Origin: Amphibacillus jilinensis Y1 | Lineage (GTDB): Bacteria; Bacillota; Bacilli; Bacillales; Amphibacillaceae | NCBI RefSeq assembly: GCF_000306965.1 | Contig: NZ_JH976443.1 | Coordinates: 49,916 to 113,915 of the forward strand | Length of the DNA stretch: 64,000 nucleotides | Reading direction: 5' to 3' | Shown here: in pieces, positions 19,637-29,936 of the stretch | Layout: each line of letters opens with the position of its first letter | Position numbering within the stretch: position 1 is the stretch's first letter | Position numbers and translations under genes: made by a program | The notes under the pieces: generated by a model | Databases searched by the model: none | What the model saw: only the letters and a program-made list of their open reading frames with translations | Told to the model about the DNA's origin: nothing

Positions 19637-20467
19637 TTATTTTTTACGCTTACGTACAATAAATTTATCTGATTGCTTGTTGCGTTTACGTGTGATTTTA
19701 CCAAGTGTTGGTTTGCCCCATGGAGACATTGGTGATTTACGCCCGATAGGTGCACGACCTTCACCACCACCGTGTGGGTGATCGTTAGGGTTCATTACAG
19801 AACCACGTACAGTTGGACGAATACCTTTCCAACGTGAGCGTCCAGCTTTACCTACACGAATCAATTCATTTTCTAAGTTCCCCACTTGACCAACAGTAGC
19901 GCGGCAAGTACCTAATACGAGACGAACTTCACCTGAAGCTAGACGTACAAGTACGTACTTATCTTCGCGGCCTAGAATTTGGGCTTGAGAACCTGCAGAA
20001 CGCGCAAGCTGTCCTCCACGACCTGGCTTTAACTCGATATTGTGGATCACAGTACCTACTGGAATACTCATAAGTGGCAGTGCATTACCTACTTTAATGT
20101 CTGCATCTGCTCCAGAGAAAATTTCTTGACCTACTTGGATACCTTTTGGTGCTAAGATGTAACGTTTTTCACCATCTGCATAGTTAATTAATGCAATGTT
20201 AGCTGTACGGTTAGGATCATACTCAATTGTAGCAACGCGGCCTGGTATACCATCTTTGTCGCGTTTAAAGTCGATCACACGGTATTGGCGCTTATGTCCA
20301 CCACCTTGATGACGAACCGTTAACTTACCTTGGTTGTTACGTCCACCACGTTTTGATAGTGGTTGTAGAAGTGACTTCTCGGGTTTGTCAGTTGTAATTT
20401 CAGCGAAATCTGAAACTGACATATTACGTCTACCATTAGAAGTTGGTTTATACTTCTTAATCGCCAT
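19637..20467 (-). CDS. rplB: 50S ribosomal protein L2
   Basis: L2 is needed for subunit joining and peptidyl transferase activity. The 276 residues show the OB/SH3 core and the conserved C-terminal loop [20 protein letters not shown], with the key His in NDHPHGGG. It follows rplW by 27 nt. Confidence 0.98.
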   Translation of the reverse strand: MAIKKYKPTSNGRRNMSVSDFAEITTDKPEKSLLQPLSKRGGRNNQGKLTVRHQGGGHKRQYRVIDFKRDKDGIPGRVATIEYDPNRTANIALINYADGEKRYILAPKGIQVGQEIFSGADADIKVGNALPLMSIPVGTVIHNIELKPGRGGQLARSAGSQAQILGREDKYVLVRLASGEVRLVLGTCRATVGQVGNLENELIRVGKAGRSRWKGIRPTVRGSVMNPNDHPHGGGEGRAPIGRKSPMSPWGKPTLGKITRKRNKQSDKFIVRKRKK

Positions 20468-20494
20468 CTTGTTTCCCTCCTTTTCTAGTTACGT

Positions 20495-20788
20495 TTATTC
20501 TACACTTTCAAAGAAATCGAGTTCTTTGCTGTCTTCAGATAATTGAACAATAGCTTTTTTGCGATTTGGACGGTATCCACCATGACGACCCATACGCTTG
20601 AACTTTCCTTTAATATTTGAAGTGTTGATTTTAACCACTTTCACATCAAATATTTGCTCTACTGCATTTTTGATCTCAGTTTTATTCGCATTTGTGTTTA
20701 CTTCAAACGTATATTTTTTATCAACCATTTGGTCGGCAGAGTGTTCCGTAATAATCGGGCGCTTAATAATATCACGTGGGTCTTTCAT
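20495..20788 (-). CDS. rplW: 50S ribosomal protein L23
   Basis: L23 forms the trigger-factor and SRP docking site at the tunnel exit. The 97 residues begin [20 protein letters not shown] and contain [20 protein letters not shown]. The ATG overlaps the rplD stop as TAATG, so translation is coupled. Confidence 0.98.
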   Translation of the reverse strand: MKDPRDIIKRPIITEHSADQMVDKKYTFEVNTNANKTEIKNAVEQIFDVKVVKINTSNIKGKFKRMGRHGGYRPNRKKAIVQLSEDSKELDFFESVE

Positions 20789-21411
20789 TATGCAAGCACC
20801 TCCCCTGCTTTTTCCGCTGCATCTTTAGTGATGATCAGCTTGTCATGTGCAAGTAAATCAAGTACATTGATTTGACTTACAGATAATACCTTAGTATTTG
20901 GTAAGTTGTTTGCACTTTTTGCAATCACTTCATCTTGATCAGCGGTAACAATTAACGCTTTTTCATTTACGTTTAAAGCCGCTAACAGATTTACAACTTC
21001 TTTTGTTTTCGGTGTTTCAATTGCTAAACCTTCTAATACAACAAGGCTTTCTTCTTTTACTTTAGAAGAAAGTGCTGATTGAAGTGCTAATCGACGAACT
21101 TTCTTTGGCAATTTGTAGCTATAGCTACGAGGCGTTGGACCGAATACAACACCGCCGCCAACCCATTGTGGTGAGCGAATTGAACCTTGACGGGCACGAC
21201 CTGTACCTTTTTGACGCCATGGTTTACGACCTCCGCCACTCACTGCTGAACGATTCTTAACAGCATGTGTTCCTTGACGACGTGATGCTTGTTGCATAAC
21301 GACTGCGTCATGTAATACATGCTCATTTGGCTCAATGCCAAACACTGTATCGTTTAATTCTACATCCCCTACTTGCGATCCGCTTTGGTTATATAGTGCT
21401 ACTTTAGGCAT
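20788..21411 (-). CDS. rplD: 50S ribosomal protein L4
   Basis: L4 extends into the exit tunnel; in some bacteria it also represses the S10 operon. The start at 21411 follows GGGAGG by 7 nt and gives 207 residues ([20 protein letters not shown]). The extended loop [20 protein letters not shown] is intact. Confidence 0.98.
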   Translation of the reverse strand: MPKVALYNQSGSQVGDVELNDTVFGIEPNEHVLHDAVVMQQASRRQGTHAVKNRSAVSGGGRKPWRQKGTGRARQGSIRSPQWVGGGVVFGPTPRSYSYKLPKKVRRLALQSALSSKVKEESLVVLEGLAIETPKTKEVVNLLAALNVNEKALIVTADQDEVIAKSANNLPNTKVLSVSQINVLDLLAHDKLIITKDAAEKAGEVLA

Positions 21412-21436
21412 GACATATCCTCCCTTCAACTTTAAA

Positions 21437-22069
21437 TTAGTTAGCCTTTAATGCACTCGTGATTTTTACGAATGATTTTTTAGATCCTGGCACATTCCCT
21501 TTGATCAACAATAGATTGCGTTCAGTATCAACTTTCACAACCTCTAGGTTTTGAATAGTTGTTACTACACTACCCATTTGACCTGGTAATTTCTTACCTT
21601 TCATAACGCGAGCTGGTTGTGCAGCTGCACCCATTGAACCAGGCGCTCTATGGAAGTGCGAACCATGTCCCATTGGACCACGTTGTTGGTTGTGACGTTT
21701 AATCGCACCTTGAAATCCTTTACCTTTAGATGTACCTGTTACATCAATGCTATCTCCAGCTTGGAAAACCTCTACGTTTAATTCTTGACCTACTTCATAC
21801 TCATCAAGATTTACGTTACGGAATTCACGAATGAAGCGCTTAGGGTTAGTGCTCGCTTTTGCAGCATGTCCTTTTTCTGGCTTGTTCGCATTTGCTGCTT
21901 TTTGATCAGCAAAACCTACTTGAATCGCTTCATAGCCGTCATTTTCTAATGTTCTTTTTTGAAGAACGACGTTTGGCTCAGCTTGAACAACTGTTACTGG
22001 GATCAATTCACCTTCCTCAGTAAAAATCTGTGTCATGCCGACTTTACGACCTAAGATTCCTTTCGTCAT
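21437..22069 (-). CDS. rplC: 50S ribosomal protein L3
   Basis: L3 nucleates large-subunit assembly and lies close to the peptidyl transferase centre. The 210 residues begin [20 protein letters not shown] and contain the conserved loop [25 protein letters not shown] precedes the ATG. It follows rpsJ by 25 nt. Confidence 0.98.
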   Translation of the reverse strand: MTKGILGRKVGMTQIFTEEGELIPVTVVQAEPNVVLQKRTLENDGYEAIQVGFADQKAANANKPEKGHAAKASTNPKRFIREFRNVNLDEYEVGQELNVEVFQAGDSIDVTGTSKGKGFQGAIKRHNQQRGPMGHGSHFHRAPGSMGAAAQPARVMKGKKLPGQMGSVVTTIQNLEVVKVDTERNLLLIKGNVPGSKKSFVKITSALKAN

Positions 22070-22094
22070 CCGTTACACCTCCTAAAAAATTCAA

Positions 22095-22535
<441 letters not shown>

Positions 22536-22564
22536 ATTATATTAAAAACATCACGGGAATGCAA
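22536..22564 (-). promoter_or_regulatory. Sigma-A promoter of the S10 operon
   Basis: The - strand reads TTGCAT, exactly 17 bases, then TATAAT. Confidence 0.8.
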
Positions 22565-22738
22565 GGTTTATTCAAAAAAAGTTGATTTTTTTCTTGCCAT
22601 TTTTTTCAGCTGTTAAACATAATAATTAGCCATCGATCAAGTTCTTTATCTTTCCTTATTATATATAGAAAGCATTCGACCTGAACTTTTGGGCTTCTAG
22701 CTAAATTAATATGTGCTGAATTATCGTATGTTGTTGTG

Positions 22739-23123
22739 CTACAGCTGTGAGGGTAGCACCATTATTTCCTTTTTGTCATCCCTATAAACCAAACGACGTA
22801 TAATTTCCACCTCCCATTGCTGAAATGAGCTTAAAAAAACGTGGCCTATTCTTTTTTGGTGTTTATACGCACTTGAAATGAAAGAAACGAGCTCCTTGTT
22901 AGAGCAAACACTAAGCCATTTATTCTGCTCATAATCCCCATCGATCGCATAACCTCTATCACCCTATCTCCCGGCGAATGGCCACGATATACCTTTGTGG
23001 TTTAGCTCTATGAGTCACGCTTAACACGTTATTATTAAGGTCTATCTTAAGCGCGCTGACAGTATGCTGAAAAGAGCACATCACTTGAACTGATAAGGAA
23101 TTCGTTATATGATTTTGATTCAT
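22739..23123 (-). pseudogene. Hypothetical protein gene read in two frames (+1 shift)
   Basis: I do not recognise this gene. From ATG 23123 the - strand encodes 55 residues starting MNQNHITNSLSVQVMCSFQH and ending YIVAIRREIG, then meets TGA at 22961-22959. Skipping one base continues seamlessly as DRGYAIDGDYEQNKWLSVCS and on to EIMVLPSQL with a TAG at 22741-22739, for about 127 residues in total. Both halves look coding in composition. The shift site is GGGAG-ATA-GGG-TGA, an SD-like tract three bases before a slippable Gly codon followed by UGA, which resembles the RF2 frameshift layout. It may be a decayed gene, a sequencing slip in the G-run, or programmed recoding. The ribosome binding site is weak. 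It lies directly upstream of the S10 promoter. Confidence 0.55.
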
Positions 23124-23171
23124 GTTTTCTTTGGCATAATGATAGGATTATTATATAAGGGGGATTAAAAA

Positions 23172-24566
23172 ATGGATAATTGGTTTATTGTTTTAAATGT
23201 TATTGTCTTTATTGGATTATTAGGCATATTACTTTATATGCAAAAAAAGCATGTGTCCTATGCCAAGCGTGTTTTTACCGGTATGGGAATTGGCGTAGCA
23301 TTAGGGATTATCTTGCAAGCCATCTATGGAGAAGGCTCCGAGATCTTAAATGACACACTTAGTTGGTATAGCATTGTCGGTAGTGGCTATATCCGCTTTC
23401 TAATGCTTATTGTCATTCCACTCGTTATGTTCTCTATTATCCGAGCTATCATCAATTTAAAGGAAACGAAGCAACTAGGTAAAATTGCTGCGTGGGTAAT
23501 TGGTGTATTGATTACGACAACACTTATTGCTGCAATTGTTGGGATTGGATCTGCGCTTGTGTTTGACTTAAGTGCAGAACAAATTGAAGCTGGTCAAGCT
23601 GAGGCAGAACGAGGCGCTTCTCTAGAAGAGCGCTTTGAATCAATGGCCGATCAAACTACACCACAACGGATAATCGAGTTTATTCCTAATAATATCTTTT
23701 TAGATATGACGGGGCAACGTCCCACCTCTGTTATCGCAGTTGTTATTTTCTCTGTCTTGGTAGGTGTGGCTACTTTGGGGGTCAGTAGAAAGCAGCCTGA
23801 GCAAGCAGAGGCTTTTACTAATCTGATTAATGCCATCTTTGCAATTGTCATGAGGATTGTCACACTTATTCTACGCTTAACACCATTTGGGGTACTAGCA
23901 CTCATGACTAATATGGTCGCATCGACAGATTTTGATGGTATTATACAGCTTGGAAAATTTGTTATTGCCTCCTATGTAGCATTGGTTGTTATGTTTATCA
24001 TCCACTTGCTGATCATCAGTGGATTTAAACTAAATCCGATTACTTTTGTGAAAAAGATTTTGCCTGTGCTAGGATTTGCCTTCACGTCACGCTCAAGTGC
24101 AGGAACGATCCCGCTTAATATTGCAGCACAGAAAAGTGCTCTAGGTGTTGATGATGGATCCGCAAATATGTCAGCGTCATTTGGTGCGACAATGGGACAA
24201 AATGCTTGCGCAGGTATTTATCCAGCGATGCTAGCCATCATGATCGCCCCAACAGTTGATATTAATCCGTTATCACCGGAATTTCTTATTCAGCTTGTCT
24301 TAATCACAGCAATTAGCTCGTTCGGAGTAGCTGGAGTTGGGGGTGGAGCAACATTTGCAGCCATTATTGTCCTATCATCAATGGGATTACCAGTTGCATT
24401 AGCTGGCTTACTGATCACAATTGAACCCTTAATTGATATGGGACGGACAGCTGTAAATGTTAACGGCAGCATGGTGTCTGGAACGGTTACCTCTAAAGTG
24501 CTCGGTTATTTAGATGAAGGAAAATACAATGACAAAAAAGCCGTTGTAGAAAGTACAGACATTTAA
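23172..24566 (+). CDS. tcyP: L-cystine symporter, dicarboxylate/amino acid:cation symporter family
   Basis: This membrane symporter is predicted to import L-cystine with sodium or protons. The 464 residues match B. subtilis TcyP in length and layout, with about eight to ten membrane segments. Family signatures are SRSSAGTIPLNIAAQ (hairpin 1), GQNACAGIYPAMLAIMIAP, GVAGVGGGATFAAI (hairpin 2) and IDMGRTAVNVNGSMVSGT. GGGGG precedes the ATG. It points against the ribosomal genes, and a strong terminator follows. It lies in the insert that separates the str and S10 operons. Cystine import fits with the cysE-cysS unit elsewhere in the window, but no shared control site is visible. Confidence 0.9.
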   Translation: MDNWFIVLNVIVFIGLLGILLYMQKKHVSYAKRVFTGMGIGVALGIILQAIYGEGSEILNDTLSWYSIVGSGYIRFLMLIVIPLVMFSIIRAIINLKETKQLGKIAAWVIGVLITTTLIAAIVGIGSALVFDLSAEQIEAGQAEAERGASLEERFESMADQTTPQRIIEFIPNNIFLDMTGQRPTSVIAVVIFSVLVGVATLGVSRKQPEQAEAFTNLINAIFAIVMRIVTLILRLTPFGVLALMTNMVASTDFDGIIQLGKFVIASYVALVVMFIIHLLIISGFKLNPITFVKKILPVLGFAFTSRSSAGTIPLNIAAQKSALGVDDGSANMSASFGATMGQNACAGIYPAMLAIMIAPTVDINPLSPEFLIQLVLITAISSFGVAGVGGGATFAAIIVLSSMGLPVALAGLLITIEPLIDMGRTAVNVNGSMVSGTVTSKVLGYLDEGKYNDKKAVVESTDI

Positions 24567-24573
24567 CTTATTG

Positions 24574-24616
24574 AAAACACGCTCTTGGCATTTTAAATAC
24601 CAAGAGCGTGTTTTTT
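24574..24616 (+). terminator. tcyP intrinsic terminator (probably bidirectional)
   Basis: AACACGCTCTTGG pairs with CCAAGAGCGTGTT around an 11-base loop and is followed by TTTTTT. On the other strand the hairpin lies beyond the lipoprotein stop and has a shorter T-run. Confidence 0.9.
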
Positions 24617-24655
24617 GAATAGAATTGGAGTAATAAATAGATAGATAATTGAATA

Positions 24656-25189
24656 CTAATCATCTACCTCCACTTCATCATTGAGCACAAATTCTGTATA
24701 AAAGATTTCATCATCAATTTCAAACGCAAAATAAATCTTTTCACCTTCAGATTCCAGATATGCTTTTGCATCATCTTGAAGATTTTCTGGGTGCTGGACG
24801 AGTATTGAGGAAATGTGTTCCCAATCAAAGTTTTTCTCAAAAATCCTCTCATCAGATTCAAACATATTACTACTTAGATAATACTGCTCTAGCTCTTCAG
24901 GGAAATAGCCAATATATCTAAAATTAATATCCTTATTAGTTATATTTTCGATTAGAAAAGCAAACTCCAATCTTCTCTCAAAGTCATCTTCGTCCTCAAT
25001 ATAATAACTATCTTCCTCCAACTCAAGTGTGATCTTATCGAATAGAGGGTTCTCCTGTCCTTGAAGCTTTTCAATCTCTTCAATGACATGGTCGTAGGTT
25101 AAATTGTCAAATTCAACTTCGTTTGTTTCTGAGCAAGCAAGAAGACTTAATAAAACTATTCCTAATAACAAATATAATTTTGTATGCAT
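24656..25189 (-). CDS. Small acidic lipoprotein of unknown function
   Basis: I start this gene at ATG 25189 because AGGAG lies 7 nt upstream; the farther in-frame ATG overlaps that site. The product has 177 residues: a signal peptide MHTKLYLLLGIVLLSLLAC with the lipobox LLAC (lipidated Cys19), then a strongly acidic domain rich in Glu, Asp and Tyr (for example LELEEDSYYIEDEDDFERR). It should be anchored to the outer face of the membrane. No known domain is recognised. It stands alone between two + strand units. The acidity would suit a moderately halophilic or alkaliphilic host. Confidence 0.75.
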   Translation of the reverse strand: MHTKLYLLLGIVLLSLLACSETNEVEFDNLTYDHVIEEIEKLQGQENPLFDKITLELEEDSYYIEDEDDFERRLEFAFLIENITNKDINFRYIGYFPEELEQYYLSSNMFESDERIFEKNFDWEHISSILVQHPENLQDDAKAYLESEGEKIYFAFEIDDEIFYTEFVLNDEVEVDD

Positions 25190-25618
25190 AATAACGCTCC
25201 TATTAATCAATAGTTCTCCCAGTATGCAGATACAATAGGTGAGTAATTAAAAATAATTACGGTGAAAAATAAAGCAACGACCAGTAATTTCTTAACTAAT
25301 TGCATTAAAATTGCTGATACCATATTTTTCATGAGTCATTTATTACCAATCGATTCATGTGTAACTTTATAATAGCACAGGAAAAGAAAAAGTAAATATT
25401 ATCTATGTAAAAAAATTCTATTTAGTCAATTTAGTTTTGATTGTTAATGTGACTATTTAAGATATGGACAAGTATAATCCTGATAATCACCTACCACTAA
25501 TATATTTTAACATATGAAGAATAAAACTAATCCCATTTAATTCCATATCTTGATCTCTTCATTCGATTGTTTTCATACCGATAATAAATATATAAGATAA
25601 AATAAGGAGGACTCTATA
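25190..25618. other. Divergent intergenic region between the lipoprotein and chemoreceptor genes
   Basis: No gene is seen in these 429 AT-rich bases. GTGACT-N18-TATAAT at about 25450-25480 is a possible sigma-A promoter. ACCGATAA at 25577-25584 resembles a sigma-D -10 (GCCGATAT), but no convincing TAAA -35 lies at the right distance. Confidence 0.4.
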
Positions 25619-27328
25619 TTGAAGCGATTCAATGTATTATCTAAACGATCAATCGGGGGTCAATTTGGCACAATTTATGGTATTGTCATTTTGCTGTTTA
25701 TTAGTTCGGTGTTTATCACCTATTTACTATTAAGCCAAACACACCAAGCAGTTGATGACACTGAAGAGAAGAATGCGGTAGTCATTGAAGTCAATGAACT
25801 CATGGCACTCTATCAGGAGAAATACTTATTTATTCCGGAATATATTATTGATGAAAGTGAGCAACGTTTACTTGATTACCTTGAAATTAGTAGACAATTT
25901 GTCGCAAAGGCTAAACAAGTTAGCGCGCTATTATCTGATGGAGAGCAAATGACCATCTTCGATCAAATCATTGAAAACAACCATCAGCTCGATGAATATT
26001 TCTTTAGTGCAATCGTACCAAATGTTCAACAAATCAACACCGATACCTTTACATCCTTGCAAGCAGATGCTAACCAACTTAAAGAAGACACCATGCAAGA
26101 CGGTAGTCTACTGATTGAGGAAGCAGTTAATGAAAATCAGTCATCGATTCAAACCGCTCAGCAAAACATCACTTCTACCATCACCATGCTAATTCTTTCT
26201 TTAGTGATATCTGTCACGTTATCATTAATTCTCATGCTGTTGTTGAGTAGGAAGATCAAGCGCAAACTCGGCGAGGTGGTTACAACCTCTAATGCGATTG
26301 CGAATGGGGATTTAAGTGGTGAAGATTTATTACTTAATGAAGAAAATGAGATTGGTGCACTTGCTCTATCTATTAATAATATGAAACATAATTTAAAGGA
26401 TATTTTATCGCAGATTACTAACTTGACTAAAAACGTCAATACGCAAGTTGATCAATTTGTCACCATTGCCAACGATGTAGAGTCTGGTAGCGAGCAGGTC
26501 GCTGTAACCATTGAAGAATTAGCCACTGGTGCAACTGACCAAGCGGACGAGGCCAGTGCAATCTCGGAAAAAACGAAAGACTTTCATCATCGAGTTAAAG
26601 AGGCGCAGCAAAACAGTAATCAACTTGTTACTTTTTCAGATGATGTATTGACCGTCTCAAACGATGGGGATACACAAATGCAACATTCTATAAAGCAAAT
26701 GGTCACTATCACTGATACAGTCGCATCATCAGTTAAGCGCGTCAATCAACTTGAGAAAGATGCCGTATCTATTAATGAATTTGTAAATGTCATAACTGGT
26801 ATTGCAGAGCAAACCAACTTACTTGCCCTAAATGCATCGATTGAAGCTGCTCGAGCTGGTGAGTCTGGGAAAGGCTTTGCCGTTGTTGCAGATGAAGTTA
26901 GAAAGTTGGCTGAAGAAGTCCACGACTCTTCTGGAAAGATCAGTGGCATTGTCACAGGTATTCAAAAAAGCATGCGCTTAATGGTAGAAGATTTAGAGAA
27001 AGGCTTCGATCAAGTCAATACAGGTAAGCAACAAATTGATACCTCAAGTCAATATTTTACTGACATTAAAGATAAAGTTCATTTAATCTCCGATCGTATT
27101 AATGAAATATCTAAAACCATCAGTTACTTTGGACAAGCAAGCGATGAAATTAACAGTTCTGTTGAGAATATTGCTGCAATTTCGGAAGAATCAGCAGCAG
27201 GTTCTGAAGAAATATCAGCTTCTGCTAATGAACAAAAAACAGCCGTCCAAAGAGTGGCGACTGACGTCAATCAACTTAGAGGCTCAATTGAGGCAATGAA
27301 TAAGCTGACTGATCAATTTACACTTTAA
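25619..27328 (+). CDS. Methyl-accepting chemotaxis protein
   Basis: This 569-residue membrane chemoreceptor signals to CheA/CheW. TM1 (about residues 19-41), an extracytoplasmic helical sensor of about 145 residues resembling 4HB_MCP, TM2 (about 187-209), HAMP (about 210-265), and a long cytoplasmic coiled coil with its hairpin tip near residues 390-435 ([20 protein letters not shown], then [15 protein letters not shown]). The start is TTG, 8 nt after AAGGAGG. The next gene, 19 nt on, encodes a sugar-binding lipoprotein, so the pair is probably co-transcribed and the receptor may sense the loaded binding protein rather than the sugar itself. Confidence 0.93.
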   Translation: MKRFNVLSKRSIGGQFGTIYGIVILLFISSVFITYLLLSQTHQAVDDTEEKNAVVIEVNELMALYQEKYLFIPEYIIDESEQRLLDYLEISRQFVAKAKQVSALLSDGEQMTIFDQIIENNHQLDEYFFSAIVPNVQQINTDTFTSLQADANQLKEDTMQDGSLLIEEAVNENQSSIQTAQQNITSTITMLILSLVISVTLSLILMLLLSRKIKRKLGEVVTTSNAIANGDLSGEDLLLNEENEIGALALSINNMKHNLKDILSQITNLTKNVNTQVDQFVTIANDVESGSEQVAVTIEELATGATDQADEASAISEKTKDFHHRVKEAQQNSNQLVTFSDDVLTVSNDGDTQMQHSIKQMVTITDTVASSVKRVNQLEKDAVSINEFVNVITGIAEQTNLLALNASIEAARAGESGKGFAVVADEVRKLAEEVHDSSGKISGIVTGIQKSMRLMVEDLEKGFDQVNTGKQQIDTSSQYFTDIKDKVHLISDRINEISKTISYFGQASDEINSSVENIAAISEESAAGSEEISASANEQKTAVQRVATDVNQLRGSIEAMNKLTDQFTL

Positions 27329-27347
27329 TTCAAAAGGAGGTTCATAT

Positions 27348-28391
27348 ATGCTTAACAAAAAACACTTTCTTTCCTTTATAAGTCTATTTTTATTATTCAC
27401 TTTAACAGGTTGTTTGAATCAATCAACTAATAATGAATCAGAGGATACCTCCGTAACCAAATTACGTAGCGAACAAGATATTCCCTATATAGGCTTTGCA
27501 ATGGACACATTACAAGATGAACGCTGGTACCGTGATAAGGACTACTTTGAACAAAAAGTCCAATCATTAGGGGGAAATGTTAAGACGCTTGCGGCTAACG
27601 GTATCCATGACGTGCAAGTTGAACAAGTCGAATTATTAATTGAAGAAGGTATTGATATACTGGTTATTATACCAGCAGATTCCGAAGCATCTGCTGAAAT
27701 TGTTGACTTAGCACATCAAGCAGATGTTCCAGTCATTTCTTATGACAAACTAGTACTTAACGCTGACCTTGATTATTATATATCATTTGATAACGTTAAA
27801 GTTGGTGAACTTCAAGCAAGTGCCATCTTAGAGGAAGTTGATGAAGGTAATTTCGCCTATGTAGGAGGAGCTGATAACGATAATAATGCCCACCTTTTTA
27901 AAGAAGGTACAATGAATATCCTTCAGCCGTATATAGATTCGGGTGATATTAACCTTGTCTATGACGAGTTTACACCAGGTTGGTCTCCAGATGAAGCTGA
28001 GTCTATGTTTGGTTCATTTTTAGAGAATAACCAACAAGTTGATGCGGTAATCGCGGCTAACGACGGGACTGCTGGAGGTGTGATACAAGCCTTAACTGCA
28101 CAAAATTCAACCGTTCCTATAAGTGGTCAAGATGCTGAGTTAGACGCGATTAGACGTATACAAGATGGTACACAAACCATGACCGTCTATAAGTCACTAG
28201 AGCAGATAGCAGAAACAGCGGCTGAGACAGCCATGAGATTAGCTAACAGAGAAACGATCGAAACTGATTCAACAATGAATAATAACAACATCGATGTACC
28301 ATCGATCTTACTTGATCCAATCACTATTACATCTGATAATATTGAAGAAACCGTCATAGCTGATGGTCATATCGATGCTGATGATTTATAA
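27348..28391 (+). CDS. Xylose/ribose-type sugar-binding lipoprotein (periplasmic-binding-protein type I)
   Basis: This is a 347-residue extracellular binding protein. The signal peptide ends in LTGC (lipidated Cys22). The mature part has the XylF/RbsB fold: IPYIGFAMDTLQDERWYRD, IDILVIIPADSEASAEIVD, VPVISYDKLVLNADLDYYIS and VDAVIAANDGTAGGVIQAL. VISYDKL and AANDGTAGG are characteristic of xylose-binding proteins. No ATPase or permease gene is adjacent; instead it follows a chemoreceptor by 19 nt with AAGGAGG between. A dedicated sensing rather than transport role is likely (inference), like XylFII-type sensors paired with kinases in clostridia. Confidence 0.87.
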   Translation: MLNKKHFLSFISLFLLFTLTGCLNQSTNNESEDTSVTKLRSEQDIPYIGFAMDTLQDERWYRDKDYFEQKVQSLGGNVKTLAANGIHDVQVEQVELLIEEGIDILVIIPADSEASAEIVDLAHQADVPVISYDKLVLNADLDYYISFDNVKVGELQASAILEEVDEGNFAYVGGADNDNNAHLFKEGTMNILQPYIDSGDINLVYDEFTPGWSPDEAESMFGSFLENNQQVDAVIAANDGTAGGVIQALTAQNSTVPISGQDAELDAIRRIQDGTQTMTVYKSLEQIAETAAETAMRLANRETIETDSTMNNNNIDVPSILLDPITITSDNIEETVIADGHIDADDL

Positions 28392-28414
28392 ATGTTAGTA
28401 TCATGCTAAACACA

Positions 28415-28478
28415 TGTAACGCCTATTTCTCTGATGGTATTAACACCACTCGCTCAAAATAGGCGTTACATTTTTATT
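28415..28478 (+). terminator. Terminator of the chemoreceptor/binding-protein unit
   Basis: TGTAACGCCTATTT pairs perfectly with AAATAGGCGTTACA across a loop of about 29 bases, followed by TTTTTATTT. Confidence 0.75.
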
Positions 28479-28589
28479 TATACCTTCGTTTAAACCTGAA
28501 CGACCTGGTTGATTAGGCATAAAAATCTTTATTTCAAAATCTGGTGAAATAGAGCATCTCTATAACCAACATCAAATAGTATACAACCA

Positions 28590-28622
28590 AAAAAATCCGA
28601 TTCCCCTAGAGGAATCGGATTT
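28590..28622 (-). terminator. tuf intrinsic terminator
   Basis: On the - strand AATCCGATTCC pairs with GGAATCGGATT around a short loop, followed by TTTTT. It starts about 10 nt after the tuf stop. Confidence 0.92.
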
Positions 28623-28631
28623 AGTGTTTAA

Positions 28632-29822
28632 TTACGCTTCAATTTTAGCTACAACGCCAGCGCCTACTGTACGTCCACCTTCACGGATTGAGAATTTAGT
28701 TCCATCTTCAATCGCGATTGGTGAGATTAATTCTACAGTCATCTCAACGTTGTCACCAGGCATAACCATTTCTACGCCTTCAGGAAGTTTGATAATACCA
28801 GTTACGTCAGTTGTACGGAAGTAGAACTGAGGACGGTAGTTATCGAAGAATGGCGTATGACGTCCACCTTCTTCTTTAGATAGTACATAAACTTCTGCTT
28901 TGAATTTAGTATGTGGTGTAATTGTACCTGGCTTAGCAAGTACTTGCCCACGGTTAATATCTTCACGAGATACACCACGTAGTAATGCACCAATGTTATC
29001 ACCAGCTTCTGCATAGTCAAGAAGCTTACGGAACATTTCCACACCAGTTACAGTTGTTTTGCTTGGCTCATCTGCAAGACCAATGATATCAACTTCATCA
29101 CCGACTTTAACAACACCACGCTCAACACGACCTGTAGCAACAGTACCACGACCAGTGATTGAGAATACGTCCTCTACTGGCATCATGAATGGTTTTTCAG
29201 TGTCACGGTCTGGACGAGGAATATACTCATCAACCGCATCCATTAATTCATAAATAGCATTTACATATTGCTCTTCGCCTTCAAGTGCTTTAAGAGCAGA
29301 ACCTTTGATTACTGGTACATCATCACCAGGGAAGTCATACTCAGAAAGAAGGTCACGAACTTCCATTTCTACTAATTCAAGAAGTTCTTCGTCATCTACC
29401 ATGTCACATTTGTTTAAGAATACAACGATAGCAGGTACACCTACTTGACGAGAAAGTAAGATATGCTCACGTGTTTGTGGCATTGGACCATCAGCTGCAG
29501 ATACAACTAAGATCGCGCCATCCATTTGTGCTGCACCAGTGATCATGTTTTTAACATAGTCAGCGTGTCCTGGGCAGTCTACGTGTGCATAGTGACGTGC
29601 TTCCGTTTCATACTCAACGTGTGCAGTTGAGATCGTAATCCCACGCTCACGCTCTTCTGGCGCACCATCGATTTGATCGTAAGCCATTGCTGTACCAACA
29701 CCAGATTTATTGTGAAGTACAGTTGAAATTGCTGCAGTTAAAGTTGTTTTACCGTGGTCAACGTGTCCAATCGTACCAATATTAACGTGGTCTTTTGAAC
29801 GGTCGAATTTTTCTTTACCCAT
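28632..29822 (-). CDS. tuf: Elongation factor Tu
   Basis: This GTPase delivers aminoacyl-tRNA to the ribosome. The 396 residues are complete: G1 GHVDHGKTT, switch I ERGITI, G3 DCPGHADY, G4 NKCD and G5 SALK, followed by domains II and III, ending [11 protein letters not shown]. It is the last gene of the str operon, 114 nt after fusA with AAGGAGG. In B. subtilis the S10 operon follows after one gene; here a 6-kb insert does. Confidence 0.99.
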   Translation of the reverse strand: MGKEKFDRSKDHVNIGTIGHVDHGKTTLTAAISTVLHNKSGVGTAMAYDQIDGAPEERERGITISTAHVEYETEARHYAHVDCPGHADYVKNMITGAAQMDGAILVVSAADGPMPQTREHILLSRQVGVPAIVVFLNKCDMVDDEELLELVEMEVRDLLSEYDFPGDDVPVIKGSALKALEGEEQYVNAIYELMDAVDEYIPRPDRDTEKPFMMPVEDVFSITGRGTVATGRVERGVVKVGDEVDIIGLADEPSKTTVTGVEMFRKLLDYAEAGDNIGALLRGVSREDINRGQVLAKPGTITPHTKFKAEVYVLSKEEGGRHTPFFDNYRPQFYFRTTDVTGIIKLPEGVEMVMPGDNVEMTVELISPIAIEDGTKFSIREGGRTVGAGVVAKIEA

Positions 29823-29936
29823 TATATAGTTCCTCCTTTAAATAAATAAAAGTTAGTTTTATATGACATGCATGTTCGCTTAAAAAGATTCTAAGCTTAC
29901 AATACAAGTTATACTTTAATTTTGCTAAAAAATCAA

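Noticed and set aside
25577..25584. Sigma-D-like -10 (ACCGATAA) before the chemoreceptor
   Set aside because: No TAAA-like -35 lies 14-16 bp upstream; a sigma-A promoter is equally possible.
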